A DNA stretch of 64,000 nt from Cudoniella acicularis (taxonomy: Eukaryota; Ascomycota; Leotiomycetes; Helotiales; Helotiaceae), in contig JAAMPI010000013.1 in the NCBI GenBank assembly GCA_013054445.1, positions 1 through 64,000 of the forward strand. The letters run 5' to 3'. Numbering within the stretch: the stretch's first letter is position 1; each line of letters starts with the position of its first letter. Made by a program: the position numbers and the translations under genes. The notes below the pieces were generated by a model, which was not told the origin of the DNA, did not search any database, and worked only from the letters and a program-made list of their open reading frames with translations. Of this stretch, positions 25,124-38,717 are shown in pieces.

Positions 25124-27447
25124 TCTGGATGATGGCACGATGAAGAAGAGTCGGTGGCAAGGTGGTGTTCAGTACAGGGTAAGCCGGTTGTGATGGAGGA
25201 GGAGGAGGAGAGGATGTAATAATCTTTTGTGTCCAGCTTCGCGGCAGGTCTATCGTGGTCTTGATGACGATGAGATCCCCGTTTTTCTTCGTCATGCTTG
25301 TGTGATCTGAATTCTTCGATTTCACTTTCCCACTGATCGGGAAGGTGGCAAGGTACGAGCACGAGCAGTGCCCCTCGTGGGCCGTAGCCGGTAGGGGGTT
25401 CGCTTTGATCATCTCCTGTGCCATCATGGCCGGGTCCTAGTCTGCCTTCTCCTAGGGTCAGATATAGTTGTAGAGGAGAGTTTGGGGTCATCTACCTTGC
25501 TGCGCGAAAGGATCTGGGGAGCCACCTTCTTGGCCTGTCTGCTGAATTGCTTGCTGCCGTTGTTGAGACAGGCTCTCTGCCTCCAGTAGCCATTGGTCGA
25601 TGGGCGTCGAAGCTTTTACCAAGTTCAATGTTTACCACAATCATTCGCTTGAAAGACTCAGTCTTGTCCTGCATGATTAAGGCAGGGTTGAAATCTAGCC
25701 GACATAGAAAAGTAAGCACAACTCCAGAAGCTGAAGCATCGGTCAATTCATCACTCACTTTTGCTCCAGGTGTGATCAACCCGAATTTCAAGTTCGGCAA
25801 GCTCATTGCCATCAGAAGAAACCCAAACCCTAGTTCTGTTGCCATCACTGCCGTTGATGCTTCTTCAGCCCGTAGACTCGAAAAAGGTATATCATGGCAG
25901 TGATAGCAATGATGACAATTAAATCGGGGTTTGGGAAAGCCAACCGCCCGCATGCCGCAAGTCCTAAGGGTTCTTCGAAGATACCGCATTGTTTGTTGGT
26001 CAAGGAATGGTGTTGAGGTGCTTGAGGTGAGAAGTTGATCCAGATCGATTTTACGAGCTCGAGAAAAAATCAAATCTGTGGGAAGACAACTCGGTTAGGT
26101 TTCCTAAACTGGGCCCAGGTGGTTGTTAGGGTTTATGATCTCATCTGTGTCCGGATCTCCCCGATGATAGAGAATTAAGGGCCTTATCTTGACTCACTGG
26201 CAGGCTTGCATGGTCTGGCGTGTTAATCTTTCGGACATGCAGCCCTACTCATGAACCCTCTACTAGTTTGCTTCTTTAAAACACCACTCAAGTGATGCAT
26301 TTCATAGTCTGATACTCGGCCTTCTGTATATTGTATGACAATGTTTTATTCTGACAGTGAATAGAACAGTAGCTGGGTAACAGAAGAAAAAAAAAACGGT
26401 TCTGAACCAAACTCATGGAAACAACACAAAGTACAGTGAGTGACAGTCTAAAGATTAGGCGAGATGTTCCTTGGATTGTCTGTTCCCAGTCACACTTTCA
26501 ATGCCAAATCTACATGTCCTGCAGTGCTATTCACTGTACAAGCGCCTTGGTAAGGCTGCAAGAACTCCACCTTTTCAAAAGCACAGAAGTCTGTGACGAA
26601 TTTCATTGAACAACTTTTTTAAGAGGAGTACTAAAAAACGAGATATGGATGCTACCGCATCAAAGCAAGGAAGTATCACTGCCACTGCCAAACAATTGGC
26701 AGAGCAGAACGCGGAATAATGATCGGAGTATTTATTTGCGATGTGGCCACCGGTACCCATAAACAAGCACTTTACGATTCATATATTAACAAAAAAGAAA
26801 GGTTCAGTCGTTGAAATGAAGAGTGTCTTGATGGCTTCAATGAAGTGTCGTCTCAATCAGCTTACTCATCCATCGCTAATCTAATTTTGGCTTCATTTCC
26901 CGAACAGCAAATCTTCCTCCTCCCTCAATTATTTTCGCCGTTACTACTGCAACATTTGCACTTCTAAAACATTCTTTGGTCCTCACTGCCTGAACCATTG
27001 TGCAAAGCCACTTAATTGAACTAGATCTGCCTGACCAACGTGGCGACAACCCCTGAGTTCGCCCGTGACATGCAGGTCAGCTGACTGCTGCCTAACTCGG
27101 CAAGCCACGTGCATCGCTTTCGCCCCCTTTACTTGCACTTTTCAGGCATAGCTCGTTTCTGCTGCCTGAGAAAGCGTGACTGCAGTCTCGTGATAGCGTG
27201 TCAAGATCCATTTAATGCCTTCTATCTTTAGAAAAATCGCGTCACCCTTGACGCGCAGTGAGTACTACTCTACTTGGTATTTAAGTCATGAATTCCATCC
27301 TGAGTTTGATGGAATTCTCAATTGCGGTACAGAGAAGTCTTTCTCATTTATCTCTTAAGAATTGCGAATTTTGTGGATTATTTTTAAGAAATATCTACAA
27401 GTCTTTTCGTCAATTGTTTTGCTTGAAACTACAAATTAGTAGCAAAA
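25124..27447. other. Divergent spacer, RRM gene to F-box gene, with a partial exon copy
   Basis: About 2.3 kb holding both promoters and probably a long leader of the RRM gene. A 73-base stretch duplicated from exon 1 of the RRM gene lies at 25494-25566. A GGA-rich tract is near 25194-25212. The minus frame 25492-26073 has no family features and I do not call it. Confidence 0.45.
25494..25566 (-). repeat. Partial duplicate of RRM-gene exon 1 (source 24953-25025)
   Basis: The two 73-base stretches share the same orientation, are offset by 541 bases with no gaps, and match at roughly 88 to 90% by eye. The copy keeps the source reading frame (QQTGQEGGSP in both) and ends in CAAG followed by GTAGAT, which could be a donor. 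Flanking sequence does not match, so it is an isolated fragment, perhaps a remnant of a tandem duplication or an alternative first exon. Confidence 0.85.
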
Positions 27448-28288
27448 ATGGCTTCCTCGCCTTCAACAGAATTTCACCTTTTCAAATCCTTTCCAGCAGA
27501 TATACATTCCCTCATCATGGAATCCTGCCCTCCAAACGATCTTATATGTCTCCGTCTCACCTGGTAAGCCACTTCTTCCCTGCTCAAATTATTTCCTCTA
27601 ACACGAACCAGCAAATACCTCTACAACCTCTCCCTAACCAAAGAAATCATCCCCTTAGACAATAACGACCTCGGCCCCCTCTGCTGTTACGATCCCAATG
27701 ACACAACTTGGAAAGACGACATGACAAATTGGTCCAACCGCTGGCCACACCGACGAAACTGCCACCGACTGTCATACACCTACGCCTGTCAGCGGAACCA
27801 AGAACTCGGCCTCCCCTGGCCGCAAGACAAGAGATGTAGAACACATAGTAACGAGCATTGCGATTGTTATCTGAGAAGCGGGCGCTTGCACAATAGGTTA
27901 AGGAGTTGGATGCCGAAGGGATTGAGATATTGCGGTGAATGCCTGATGTTTACGAGGAGAAAGAAGAATCATAATGGTCGATGTAAGGGCTTCTATTCTA
28001 AATTTAAAACTTTTTTCATTGACTGAGTTTCAAGGTTATCACGGCCGCCCCAAACCGCGCGTCTATGAAGGCAATTACTGGACTCATCGTTCGAGAAAAG
28101 GCGCCTTCGGTTACAAGCTTTGGAAAAAATGGTTTAACAATGCTGCGATGAACAAATTTGAGAATCGACTAAGGAGTGGAAAGGGGAGTAGAGAGCAGAA
28201 TAAGAGGTACGGGTTGAGGAAGCTGGATAAGATGAAGGTGGATACTTCGAAGGCGAGGGATACTAGTGCAATTACCTGGGATGTTTGA
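27448..28288 (+). CDS. F-box-like domain protein, hypothetical
   Basis: Protein of 246 residues in three exons: 27448-27563, 27612-27982 and 28035-28288 (introns of 48 and 52 bases, frame closed). The N-terminus resembles a fungal F-box: FPADIHSLIMESCPPNDLICLRLTC, then KYLYNL, the usual pattern of a helix, a Pro-rich turn and a Leu/Cys helix that would bind Skp1. The rest has no leucine-rich or WD repeats. It holds several Cys/His residues (CCYDP, HCDCYL, YCGECLMF) that could bind zinc, and a Lys/Arg-rich C-terminus. If the F-box is real, it would be a substrate receptor of an SCF ubiquitin ligase, with unknown target. It is expected to be nuclear or cytosolic because no signal peptide is seen. 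Confidence 0.72.
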
Positions 28289-29165
28289 TTACTAGTTCCG
28301 TTCATTTGTATATATAGGAGCGGCGAGTTTGAACTTGAGGCATCGCGTGGAGTTTGGCAGCATTTGTTTTTGGGCGTTAGCACGATGAGATGATAATCAT
28401 GAGATAATGTTATGTTATTATAGATAGCTGTACTATTTACCTACTTTGATGCTGAACAGACAGTATTGAAATGCGGTAATCCTTTACCCTGTTAGCAATT
28501 CAGAGGAGTTCATTAAAGCAATACCAAAAAAAATGAACCAAAATCCTTGTGCTGCAACACACATAGCGAAGTTGCATAAAAAACAGCAAAACTCCAGCCC
28601 CAGCCGACTAGGGAGCTGCTGTTGAGGGGGGAAAGGCTAAATTTGATATACAGAAGAGTTCTCGCAAGTGAGACGACGTTCCCCCCTGGCTTTGGGAGGC
28701 AGTTTTGTCTCATCTACTAATTCATATAAAGTCACTTGTTCTAAATACTAATATGTGCGTCACATTTGTGGTAGATTTGCAGAGCAGAGTATTGTAGTTT
28801 TCTTCCGCACCTTTATAGGATCCTACTCCAATATGGTTGGTGGTTGTGTTGGAGACGACTTAGACGAAGTACCGTACACTTCAAAGGAATATGCTACAGC
28901 CGCAAAAATAACTGCAGTATCAGGCTGGAAGCATATCACCAGAACAATACCACATACCATTTCGCAAAAATCCTTGTCAAATCATTCTATTGAGCTTAAT
29001 GAGATTTATCATTTAGCCAGGTATCATGGTTATCGTTTCTTATGTACTCATACATCTTTCCAGTTTGCCAACCCGTCCATGTCAAGCGCCATAGCCATAA
29101 CGCCGCAATATTTATAAGTGCAGCCCACAATGCAACATATATACACCTAATCTGGTATCATGAAT
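28289..29165. other. Tail-to-tail spacer, F-box gene to mad1
   Basis: No supported gene. The frame at 28755-29117 (plus) is short and featureless. AT-rich 3' flanks. Confidence 0.45.
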
Positions 29166-31537
29166 CTATACATCAACTTGTAAAGTCCCGTCCCTGTTCG
29201 CTTCGTCGTAGAACTCGAGCGTCAAAGCTGCCAGTAAACATGGGATACTATTTCGCTCCTTGGCCCAAAACTTAGTTTGGTCTGAGATTTTGAGTGCAAA
29301 GGCACTCTGTGGCCCACCACTGATCTTCATGGTACCCCTCTCACCATCGAAAAGGATGCTGTTCTCATCATCTCCTTTGCTAGGATAGAAGAAACTCGTA
29401 ACACGAGTTTTACCATCCTTCATAAAAACTACGTCCCATCCTAATAACGAGATAACCAACTGTCGGAATTCAGCAGTTTTGGCGCCCCATACCTTCTTCA
29501 GGCGGTCATTACGCTTCTTCTCTTCGGCAAGTCTTTTCTCTGCATCGTGAACATCTCGTCGTGAGGCCTCGAGAGTGGAAAGGGGCACACTGCTGAGAGC
29601 CATGGAGCCTTGTAGCTGGGAGAGGAGATCAGCGTTCTCTTGACGTAAAGCACTCAAGGTGGCCATTTTGATGGCTTCAACGTCGGAGGTTGGATTGGAG
29701 CGAAGGGATAGAATGCGTGTTTTGCTTTGTTTTTCAGCAGCCTTGATACGCTCTTTCGCTACCGATAGCTCCTTTTGAAGAAGATTTGTACTGGTCTGAA
29801 GAGAATTTAACTCGTCATGGAGCTTTCGATTTTTCCTAGACAGTTGTCCTAGTCGCTCATTGTCCTCTGTTTCTTCGCGCGGTCGCTTATTCCCAACAAC
29901 CTCGGGCACTGGCGAAACTACTTTTTCTTGGGATTCCAATTCCTTGTGGAGGGTTTGGATTTCTTGTCTGTACTGGTCAACCAGATCTTCAAGTTCTTGG
30001 ACCCGCTTAATCTTCGCTTCGTCAACGTTCTCTGGCTGGAAGGTCGTATCCTCTGTATCGTAGGTTTTTAATTGTGCTCGTAGGTATTCGGCCTCTTTTA
30101 TTGCCAACGCTCGTTGTCTTTCCAGGCGGAGTGCGGTCTTGTTGCTACCGGCAGTACTTCCTGCAACCTTCAACTTTTCCATTTGCAATGCTATATCACG
30201 CTTTTCTGTTTCGAGGCCCTGAATGGCAAGATCTTTCCCTGAAGATTCGGCTTCGACGGCACCAAGTCTTTCAACCAGAGTTGCAGTTTGTAACTGCTCA
30301 GCAACCAAAGCTTTTGCCAATTCTTCGGGAGATTCAAACTCCAATCTACCCTCAGGATCGGCTTGGCTTTGAAGATACGCAGTCCATGCTAAGCGTTCAT
30401 CCTCAAGGCGTTGCCGCTGGATTTTTGCTTCGCCGAGTTCGTTTTCCAAGCCTTCCATAGCGTCAAGCCTTCTCTGCAACGATCTCTTCTCCTCTTCCAC
30501 GACCTCAACGCTCTTGTGCAATCGCTTGAAGTGTTTCAGCTCGGCAGCTTGCTCTCTGTTCGCGGCTTCCAATGTTCGAATGTGGGTAACTTGTTCACTG
30601 AGTTCCCTCTTGATGATCGCCAGAGTATCCGCATCCCCGGTTTGCGCTTTCAATCGCAATATCTCAGCTTCCATGGTACCACATGCGGTTTCCTTTTTAG
30701 ATAAGTCTTGCTGTGCTTTCTGTAAGAGGCCCTCTCTCCGATCGGAATCTTGCTGTAGCTCTTCCACTGTTCGCTGGAGTGTCTCATTTCTGGTTTCTAG
30801 TTCTTGGGCTTTTCTCTCAATGCCGCGTATGCTCTCTTCCCGCTCCGATTTGACATCTTCCAAGTCTTCTTCCAAAACGCGTTTGCTCTCTTCGAATTCC
30901 CGGAGCCGCCGCTCCAGAGCGGCCTTTTCGTTGCTAGCCGTATCTCTAATCTCCGTCACCTCCTTCAGAAGAGCTTCACATTGGCGAAGCGCCTTAGACT
31001 TTTCGCCTTCAGCAGCTTGCATTTTCTTGAACTCTTCTTCAGCTCTCCGCCGGGCATCCCGAAGCTCGCTTTCATGTCTGAGTTTTGTGAGCTCTTGCTC
31101 TTGCTTGTCATTATCAATCGTGTATTTCAAGGTTTTCACCTCAGCCTTTAGCTCGTCCAGTTCGCGGCGACGTTTTTCCCTCTCGTGATCGGATTCGACA
31201 AATGATTGATCTTTGCCATATTCGACTGAAGGTATCCGCGTGGATTTTCGAAATGCTTCTCGCGATGGCGGACGTGCTGAAGTCGATTCCGCCCCGGTCA
31301 TAAAGTCAAACGCTGGCTGCGTATTAGCGGCGCGTGCGAGTGCAATCTTCAAAGCCGGGTTAGCATATGAATCTCAAAATATGACCTTTGAGCTTGTTTT
31401 GAAGGTGGAGGAGAAGGTAAACTCACACGAGACTGTACTCTGGGGATGCCACTCCCAATGCTAGTTCTATGACCACCTCCAACAGAACTCCTTCTGCGAG
31501 AGGCATCTGTGGAGCTTTGGGGTGTGTGAGGCCTCAT
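29166..31537 (-). CDS. mad1: Spindle assembly checkpoint protein Mad1
   Basis: Coiled-coil protein that carries Mad2 to unattached kinetochores and delays anaphase. Exon 1 is 31537-31427 and exon 2 is 31346-29166; the 80-base intron (GTGAGT...TTGAAG) is phase 0, giving 763 residues. After a Ser/Arg-rich N-terminus nearly all of residues 80-640 are heptad coiled coil rich in Glu, Lys, Arg, Gln and Leu. Near the end is an RLK motif (KRNDRLKKVW), which in yeast contacts Bub1. It is followed by the globular C-terminal head, with LLGWDVVFM and conserved FALKISDQT and FWAKERNSIPC segments. The start at 31537 is the first ATG in frame; the frame stays open upstream but has no ATG. Antisense open frames across this gene are compositional shadows. 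Confidence 0.93.
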
Positions 31538-32419
31538 ATCTCTGAACACAAGCGCTCGGAGCACTTGCGTGGCGATGTTGTGGTTGAATTAGCTTTCTCA
31601 AGACGGAAAGAAAGTTGTGGTTTGGGGTCACGTGCGACGACAACAATCGCGACTTCCTTTGTTGCCATGGAAGCGAAGGACTTTGACAACAGCAAGAGCG
31701 AGCGCTCTGAAGACTGCAAGGAAATGATCAATTGCCTTTCGATTCACCTACAATAGAGATGGATCGTCAAATGAATATTGATTCACTTGCGCCATGCAAA
31801 GGCACTTCTTGACCTGTATCACAAAGCGAGGATCAGAGGAAGCATGTTTTCATTTGTTCATTGAGAATATTGTCAATTTGGACTTTGATCCTCTTTGGTT
31901 CCTACATATCTCTGGCGCAATACCTACTATCTAGATATACCCCGTAGGTGTTACCCGTTACATTGCTCTGGCACTGCTATTGCAAGCACTAGAGCGCCCA
32001 AGACACCCCACCGCACGTTCGATTTGGATACAGCTCGCCGTTCTTGAGACCCTGGCAGCTACTACTATAGGAGCTGTGTTCAATTTAAATAAATTATTGT
32101 GGAAAAGCGCCTTCCGCTATCCAATTGCGGTCGTGATTTTCCGACATTATAACCATAGGATGGTTCTCCCCTTTTGTTTTTGACCGACGGGCTCCTTGAA
32201 CACCGATAGCGGTATTTATTTTAGGTTTTGCGCCTGTGCCTGACCGGGACTTCAACCGAACCGCCAAATCCCGTGAATTGTGGATTCCTTGAAGCTCTTC
32301 TGGACAACAGCGACATCATCCTCTTCATGGCTTTTGAAAAGCACAAACGGTGACAATTTTGCAGCATGTGCTGCACTTCCCCCATTTGCCCTTAGAATAT
32401 TCAGACCGTGGAGATCGCA
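31538..32419. promoter_or_regulatory. Divergent promoter region, mad1 to tam41
   Basis: 882 bases between two divergent starts. A TCACGTGC E-box-like site lies at about 31628-31635. No gene is supported. Confidence 0.5.
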
Positions 32420-33928
32420 ATGGCTGCTCGACGACTGCCAGTAAGTATAAAAGCTTTGTTCACATGCAACCCTTAGAAGCTAATCGTCTAGCTATCGTGG
32501 CAGATTCGGTTTGGTAGTTCTCTGCCGTCGCCCACACGATCATGGGCGTTTACCAAGCAGTATCAACCAATCTTCCTATCTGCTACTCCAAGGCGCAATC
32601 TGGCAACTCAACCTCCAAAAACTTCCCAAGGATCGAATACTCCTTCCAGTCCACCGGCCGATTGGGAGGACAACCCGAACTATTCTATATCCAAGTTCTC
32701 ACAATTGCCTCACCAGAACTTTGGGGTCAATCAGCACATTCTCATAAATGACGAGTTCAAAGAGTCCTTACGGCAGATCTTATGGAACTTCCGGGCACCC
32801 ATCCGGTATGCTTTTGCATACGGGTCTGGGGTTTTCCCTCAATCCAAACCATCAACAACCCCTTCGAGTGCGACTTCGATACACCCAAAGGCCCCCGCAG
32901 CAGTTGAGAAAGCACAAGGCGGGAACCCCAAGGTTATCGACTTCATATTCGGTGTATCATATACCCAGCATTGGCACTCGCTCAATTTGCACGAACACCG
33001 CGATCACTACTCAGCCCTCGGGTCTCTCGGTTCGGGCGCGGTCTCTGCCGTACAAGACAAGTGGGGAGCTGGTGTATACTTCAACCCTTACGTGACTGTT
33101 AATGGTACACTTATTAAATATGGGGTGGTTAATCTGGATACACTGTGTACGGATCTTTCGGAATGGTCGACATTATACCTAGCTGGTCGGTTGCAAAAGC
33201 CAGTGAAAATTCTTCGGGATGATCCCCGAGTACGTCTTGCGAATCAAGTCAACTTGCTCTCCGCCTTAAGGACTGCTCTGTTACTTCTTCCTCCCTCCTT
33301 CACGGAAGAGGAATTGTATGGCACAATTGCAAGTATTAGCTATATGGGCGATCCTCGAATGTCCTTGCCAACAGAGGATCCGTCGAAGGTTGCCAACATT
33401 GTTGGAAACAATCTTCCAAATTTCCGACGCCTTTATTTACCCTTGATCGAGAATCTTCCAAACGTGAAATTGAATGACTCGAAATGTTCAAACCCGGAAT
33501 GGACTTCGGACCCGTCTTCAAACGTTAAATTAGCTCAGGATATGGATCCTGTCAAGCGCGGTAATATGGTCCGTCGACTTCCGAAATCCTTCCGCTCAAA
33601 ACTCTACTTCCAATATCAGAAGAAATTTCAAATACCACAGCTTGAATTCAACAAAATGCTTGAAAGCGCAAGCGACGAAGATGCAACGAGAATAAACAGA
33701 AGGGAAGGCGGGGGGTTCGAAAGACGCATTGCAAGCGAGCCTCCTGAAGATCTTCGGGCAGAGGTTCGAGGAGTCATAAAGAACACAATTGGGTGGCCTA
33801 GCACAAGCCAAAGCTTGAAAGGACCTCTGACGGCCGGATTCCGGAAGACCTGGAGGTATATGAGTGAAAAGATCGGGAAATACCAAGAAGGGAAGCGAAA
33901 GATCAGAGAGGAGCAAAAGCAGAAATAA
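32420..33928 (+). CDS. tam41: Mitochondrial CDP-diacylglycerol synthase Tam41
   Basis: Phosphatidate cytidylyltransferase on the matrix side of the inner membrane; it makes CDP-DAG, the first step toward cardiolipin. Exon 1 (32420-32440) encodes only MAARRLP; a 51-base intron (GTAAGT...GTCTAG) leads to exon 2 (32492-33928), giving 485 residues. The N-terminus is a basic, Ser-rich presequence. The catalytic nucleotidyltransferase core shows YAFAYGSGVF, then a Ser/Pro-rich insert, and KVIDFIFGV with the metal-binding Asp. Family blocks HWHSLNL.HRDHYS and KYGVV follow. The C-terminus is strongly basic and helical. An in-frame acceptor 12 bases further on would drop four residues. Confidence 0.95.
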
Positions 33929-36621
<2,693 letters not shown>

Positions 36622-36689
36622 GAACGAGGAAAACTTTCATGATTTCAATTTTCTTGCTTTTATTATTGCTGGAGCTTCAAGCTTTCAGT

Positions 36690-38319
36690 TCACAGTTTTG
36701 AGGTCCGGTTTTGATCCCTATCTACCTTCAGAATTCTCCAAGCTGAAGCCCTGCCTATCTCAAAAGCGCCATCAATAAACCCTCGCCATCCATCTGCCCA
36801 ACTAAATTATGATTAGCATGCTCCATATTTTCTCATAGGGTGGATTTCACTTACTCGGCATTCGCAAAAATGCAACTCCCACCATGCTCATCCGCTCTCA
36901 AAGCATCAAGATAATTCTCTTGCCACCCCATCGGAAACGTACACCACGCCCCCTTCGCAAACTCGTCATTGGTCCAATCATGCCAAAACATCTCCTCGGC
37001 CTCAAACCTACCATTCCTCTCCTCATTCTTGAACTCCTCTGGTAGGATTTTCTTGAATTGGCGGAAGGTGGCGAGAGGAGAGGAGCGATCGAGATGTGGT
37101 TCTGAGCCAAAGAAGACGGAAAAGGTTCCGGATTCGTTGGAGGTGGGAGTGGGATGGATGTCGGATTCTGTGTAGCCGAAGGCGATTTTGGAGGGTGCGA
37201 GGGTAGCTGTGAATGTTGGGACGAGGGTTTTGGGGGTGTAGGTGTGCATTTTTACGATTTTGGTAAGGTGTTGCTCTTTTGCTGCTGCGAGTTTGTGGGG
37301 GTGTATGGGTGGGTCGAAAGTGACATCGCCCAGGCAGTTGACTGGTAAGGTGCATATGACTTTGGGTGTGCGGAATGTTTTGCTATCTCTTGTGGTGATG
37401 GTGGTTATGTTCTCCGTCTTGCTGCGCACGACTGAGGCTACGGGACTGGAGAGGAGGATATCGGCTTTGGACTCGGACATTATGGCTAATGCGAGAGAAG
37501 TTGTACCGCGTTTGAGACTCAACGCATCGACGGACTCGAGAAAACCTCGGAAGGTGAAGCCTGAGAGGCCGAACCAGCGGAGGATCTCGTAGAAGGGGGT
37601 GACGCCAATGGGTGCACACCCGATCGTCTCGAACATGCTTGCTACAAGATCTTTGTGCTCTTGTGGGACATCGGCAAGTTGGTCTAGACGATCTTTGCAA
37701 GTTATTTTCAGGTATTTGAGTGGGGTTTTCCGTACGAAATCAGCGTCGTAGGGTCGGGCCAGGATTTTGGTACCACCAGCTCCATCCACGTTGAGAAATT
37801 TGTAAATGGTGGTTTCCATGATTTCGTTGTAACCGCCTGGCCCATCAAAAGTGTATCTCTTAAGGGGATCCGTATCGCGTGCTTTGAAGTGTAGTGCTTC
37901 GAGATCTGGGGAAGTGCCAGTGGTTTGTTTGAGCTCACGATCAAGGCCGTAACGCTTCAACTCAGACCACACATGTGGCTGGGTCCAGTATACCCACGTC
38001 CCACCCACTTTAAGCAAGTATTAGGTGAAGTAAGTAGTGTTTCAGGGGATAACTTACTCTCCATGTAGTGTCCACGTGACTTGGTAGCCCAAGTTCGACC
38101 TCCTATCCTGTCTCTTGCTTCAACAATGAGAACTGATTTCCCTGCTGTTGAAAGATCTCGAGCAGCTGTAAGACCGGTAAAGCCGCCTCCTATGATAATG
38201 ACATCGTAGTGCTGCTTGAGAGACTTTGAGCTCGAAATGGCCGCTTCCGTATAAAGTCCTTCGTTCACTTGATCATTTTTGTAATGGAAGCCTTCGCGAG
38301 AGGTAGAAATCGGAGCCAT
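36690..38319 (-). CDS. Flavin-containing amine oxidase, peroxisomal
   Basis: FAD-dependent monoamine oxidase of the MAO-N type, oxidising primary amines to aldehydes with H2O2 release. Three exons: 38319-38058, 38007-36855 and 36801-36690. Introns are 50 and 53 bases and the frame closes at 509 codons. The Rossmann motif VIIIGGGFTGLTAARDLS and the GG doublet of the RIGGRTW segment bind FAD. GHYMEMGGTWVYW is formed only across intron 1, and ANADWADGWRGFIDGA only across intron 2, where it supplies the conserved C-terminal flavin-contact block. The spliced protein ends in SKL, a canonical type 1 peroxisomal signal, which fits an H2O2 producer. Without the last exon the frame would stop soon after 36855 and lose both features. 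It lies between two pseudogenes but has no visible lesion. Confidence 0.9.
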
Positions 38320-38717
38320 TTTTGAGGAGAGAGAAAACAGTAGATTTCAGATGAGTTCCAGGAAAAATCCGAAGGGATTGGTGGTATATTCGAGATTTAT
38401 GTCTTCCGTGGACAGGGACGCCCTAATCCAGAATAGGCAGGTACATCCGACGGACCATTTCTTCTAAGCCCAATCATACGTTGCAGGAGATAGTGGCTAG
38501 TAATAAATACCTCAAACACTCTCTAAAGCGTTTCGGTGTATAGAAGAGTCTAAGAGCTCCGGTTAAGGTCGGTATTGTGTGTTTGTTGGCACCCACCCTA
38601 ACTTTGATCCACACCTCTCCCCTCTTCTCTCGCTAAATTCTACCAGGACTCGATGATCCTGGATAACAAGGTGGAAATGCAGAGCAGGCAGATTAGAAAT
38701 CCGACTAGTATCTTGCC
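38320..38717. other. Spacer upstream of the amine oxidase
   Basis: 398 bases carrying the amine oxidase promoter and the 3' flank of the HET relic. No gene is supported. Confidence 0.5.

Noticed and set aside
25492..26073. 193-codon minus-strand frame upstream of the RRM gene
   Set aside because: No family features; it runs through the exon-1 copy in a different frame from the source and looks like leader or intergenic DNA.
30514..31188. 224-codon plus-strand frame inside mad1
   Set aside because: Antisense of coiled-coil codons; Ser-rich composition mirrors the Glu/Lys-rich Mad1 strand.
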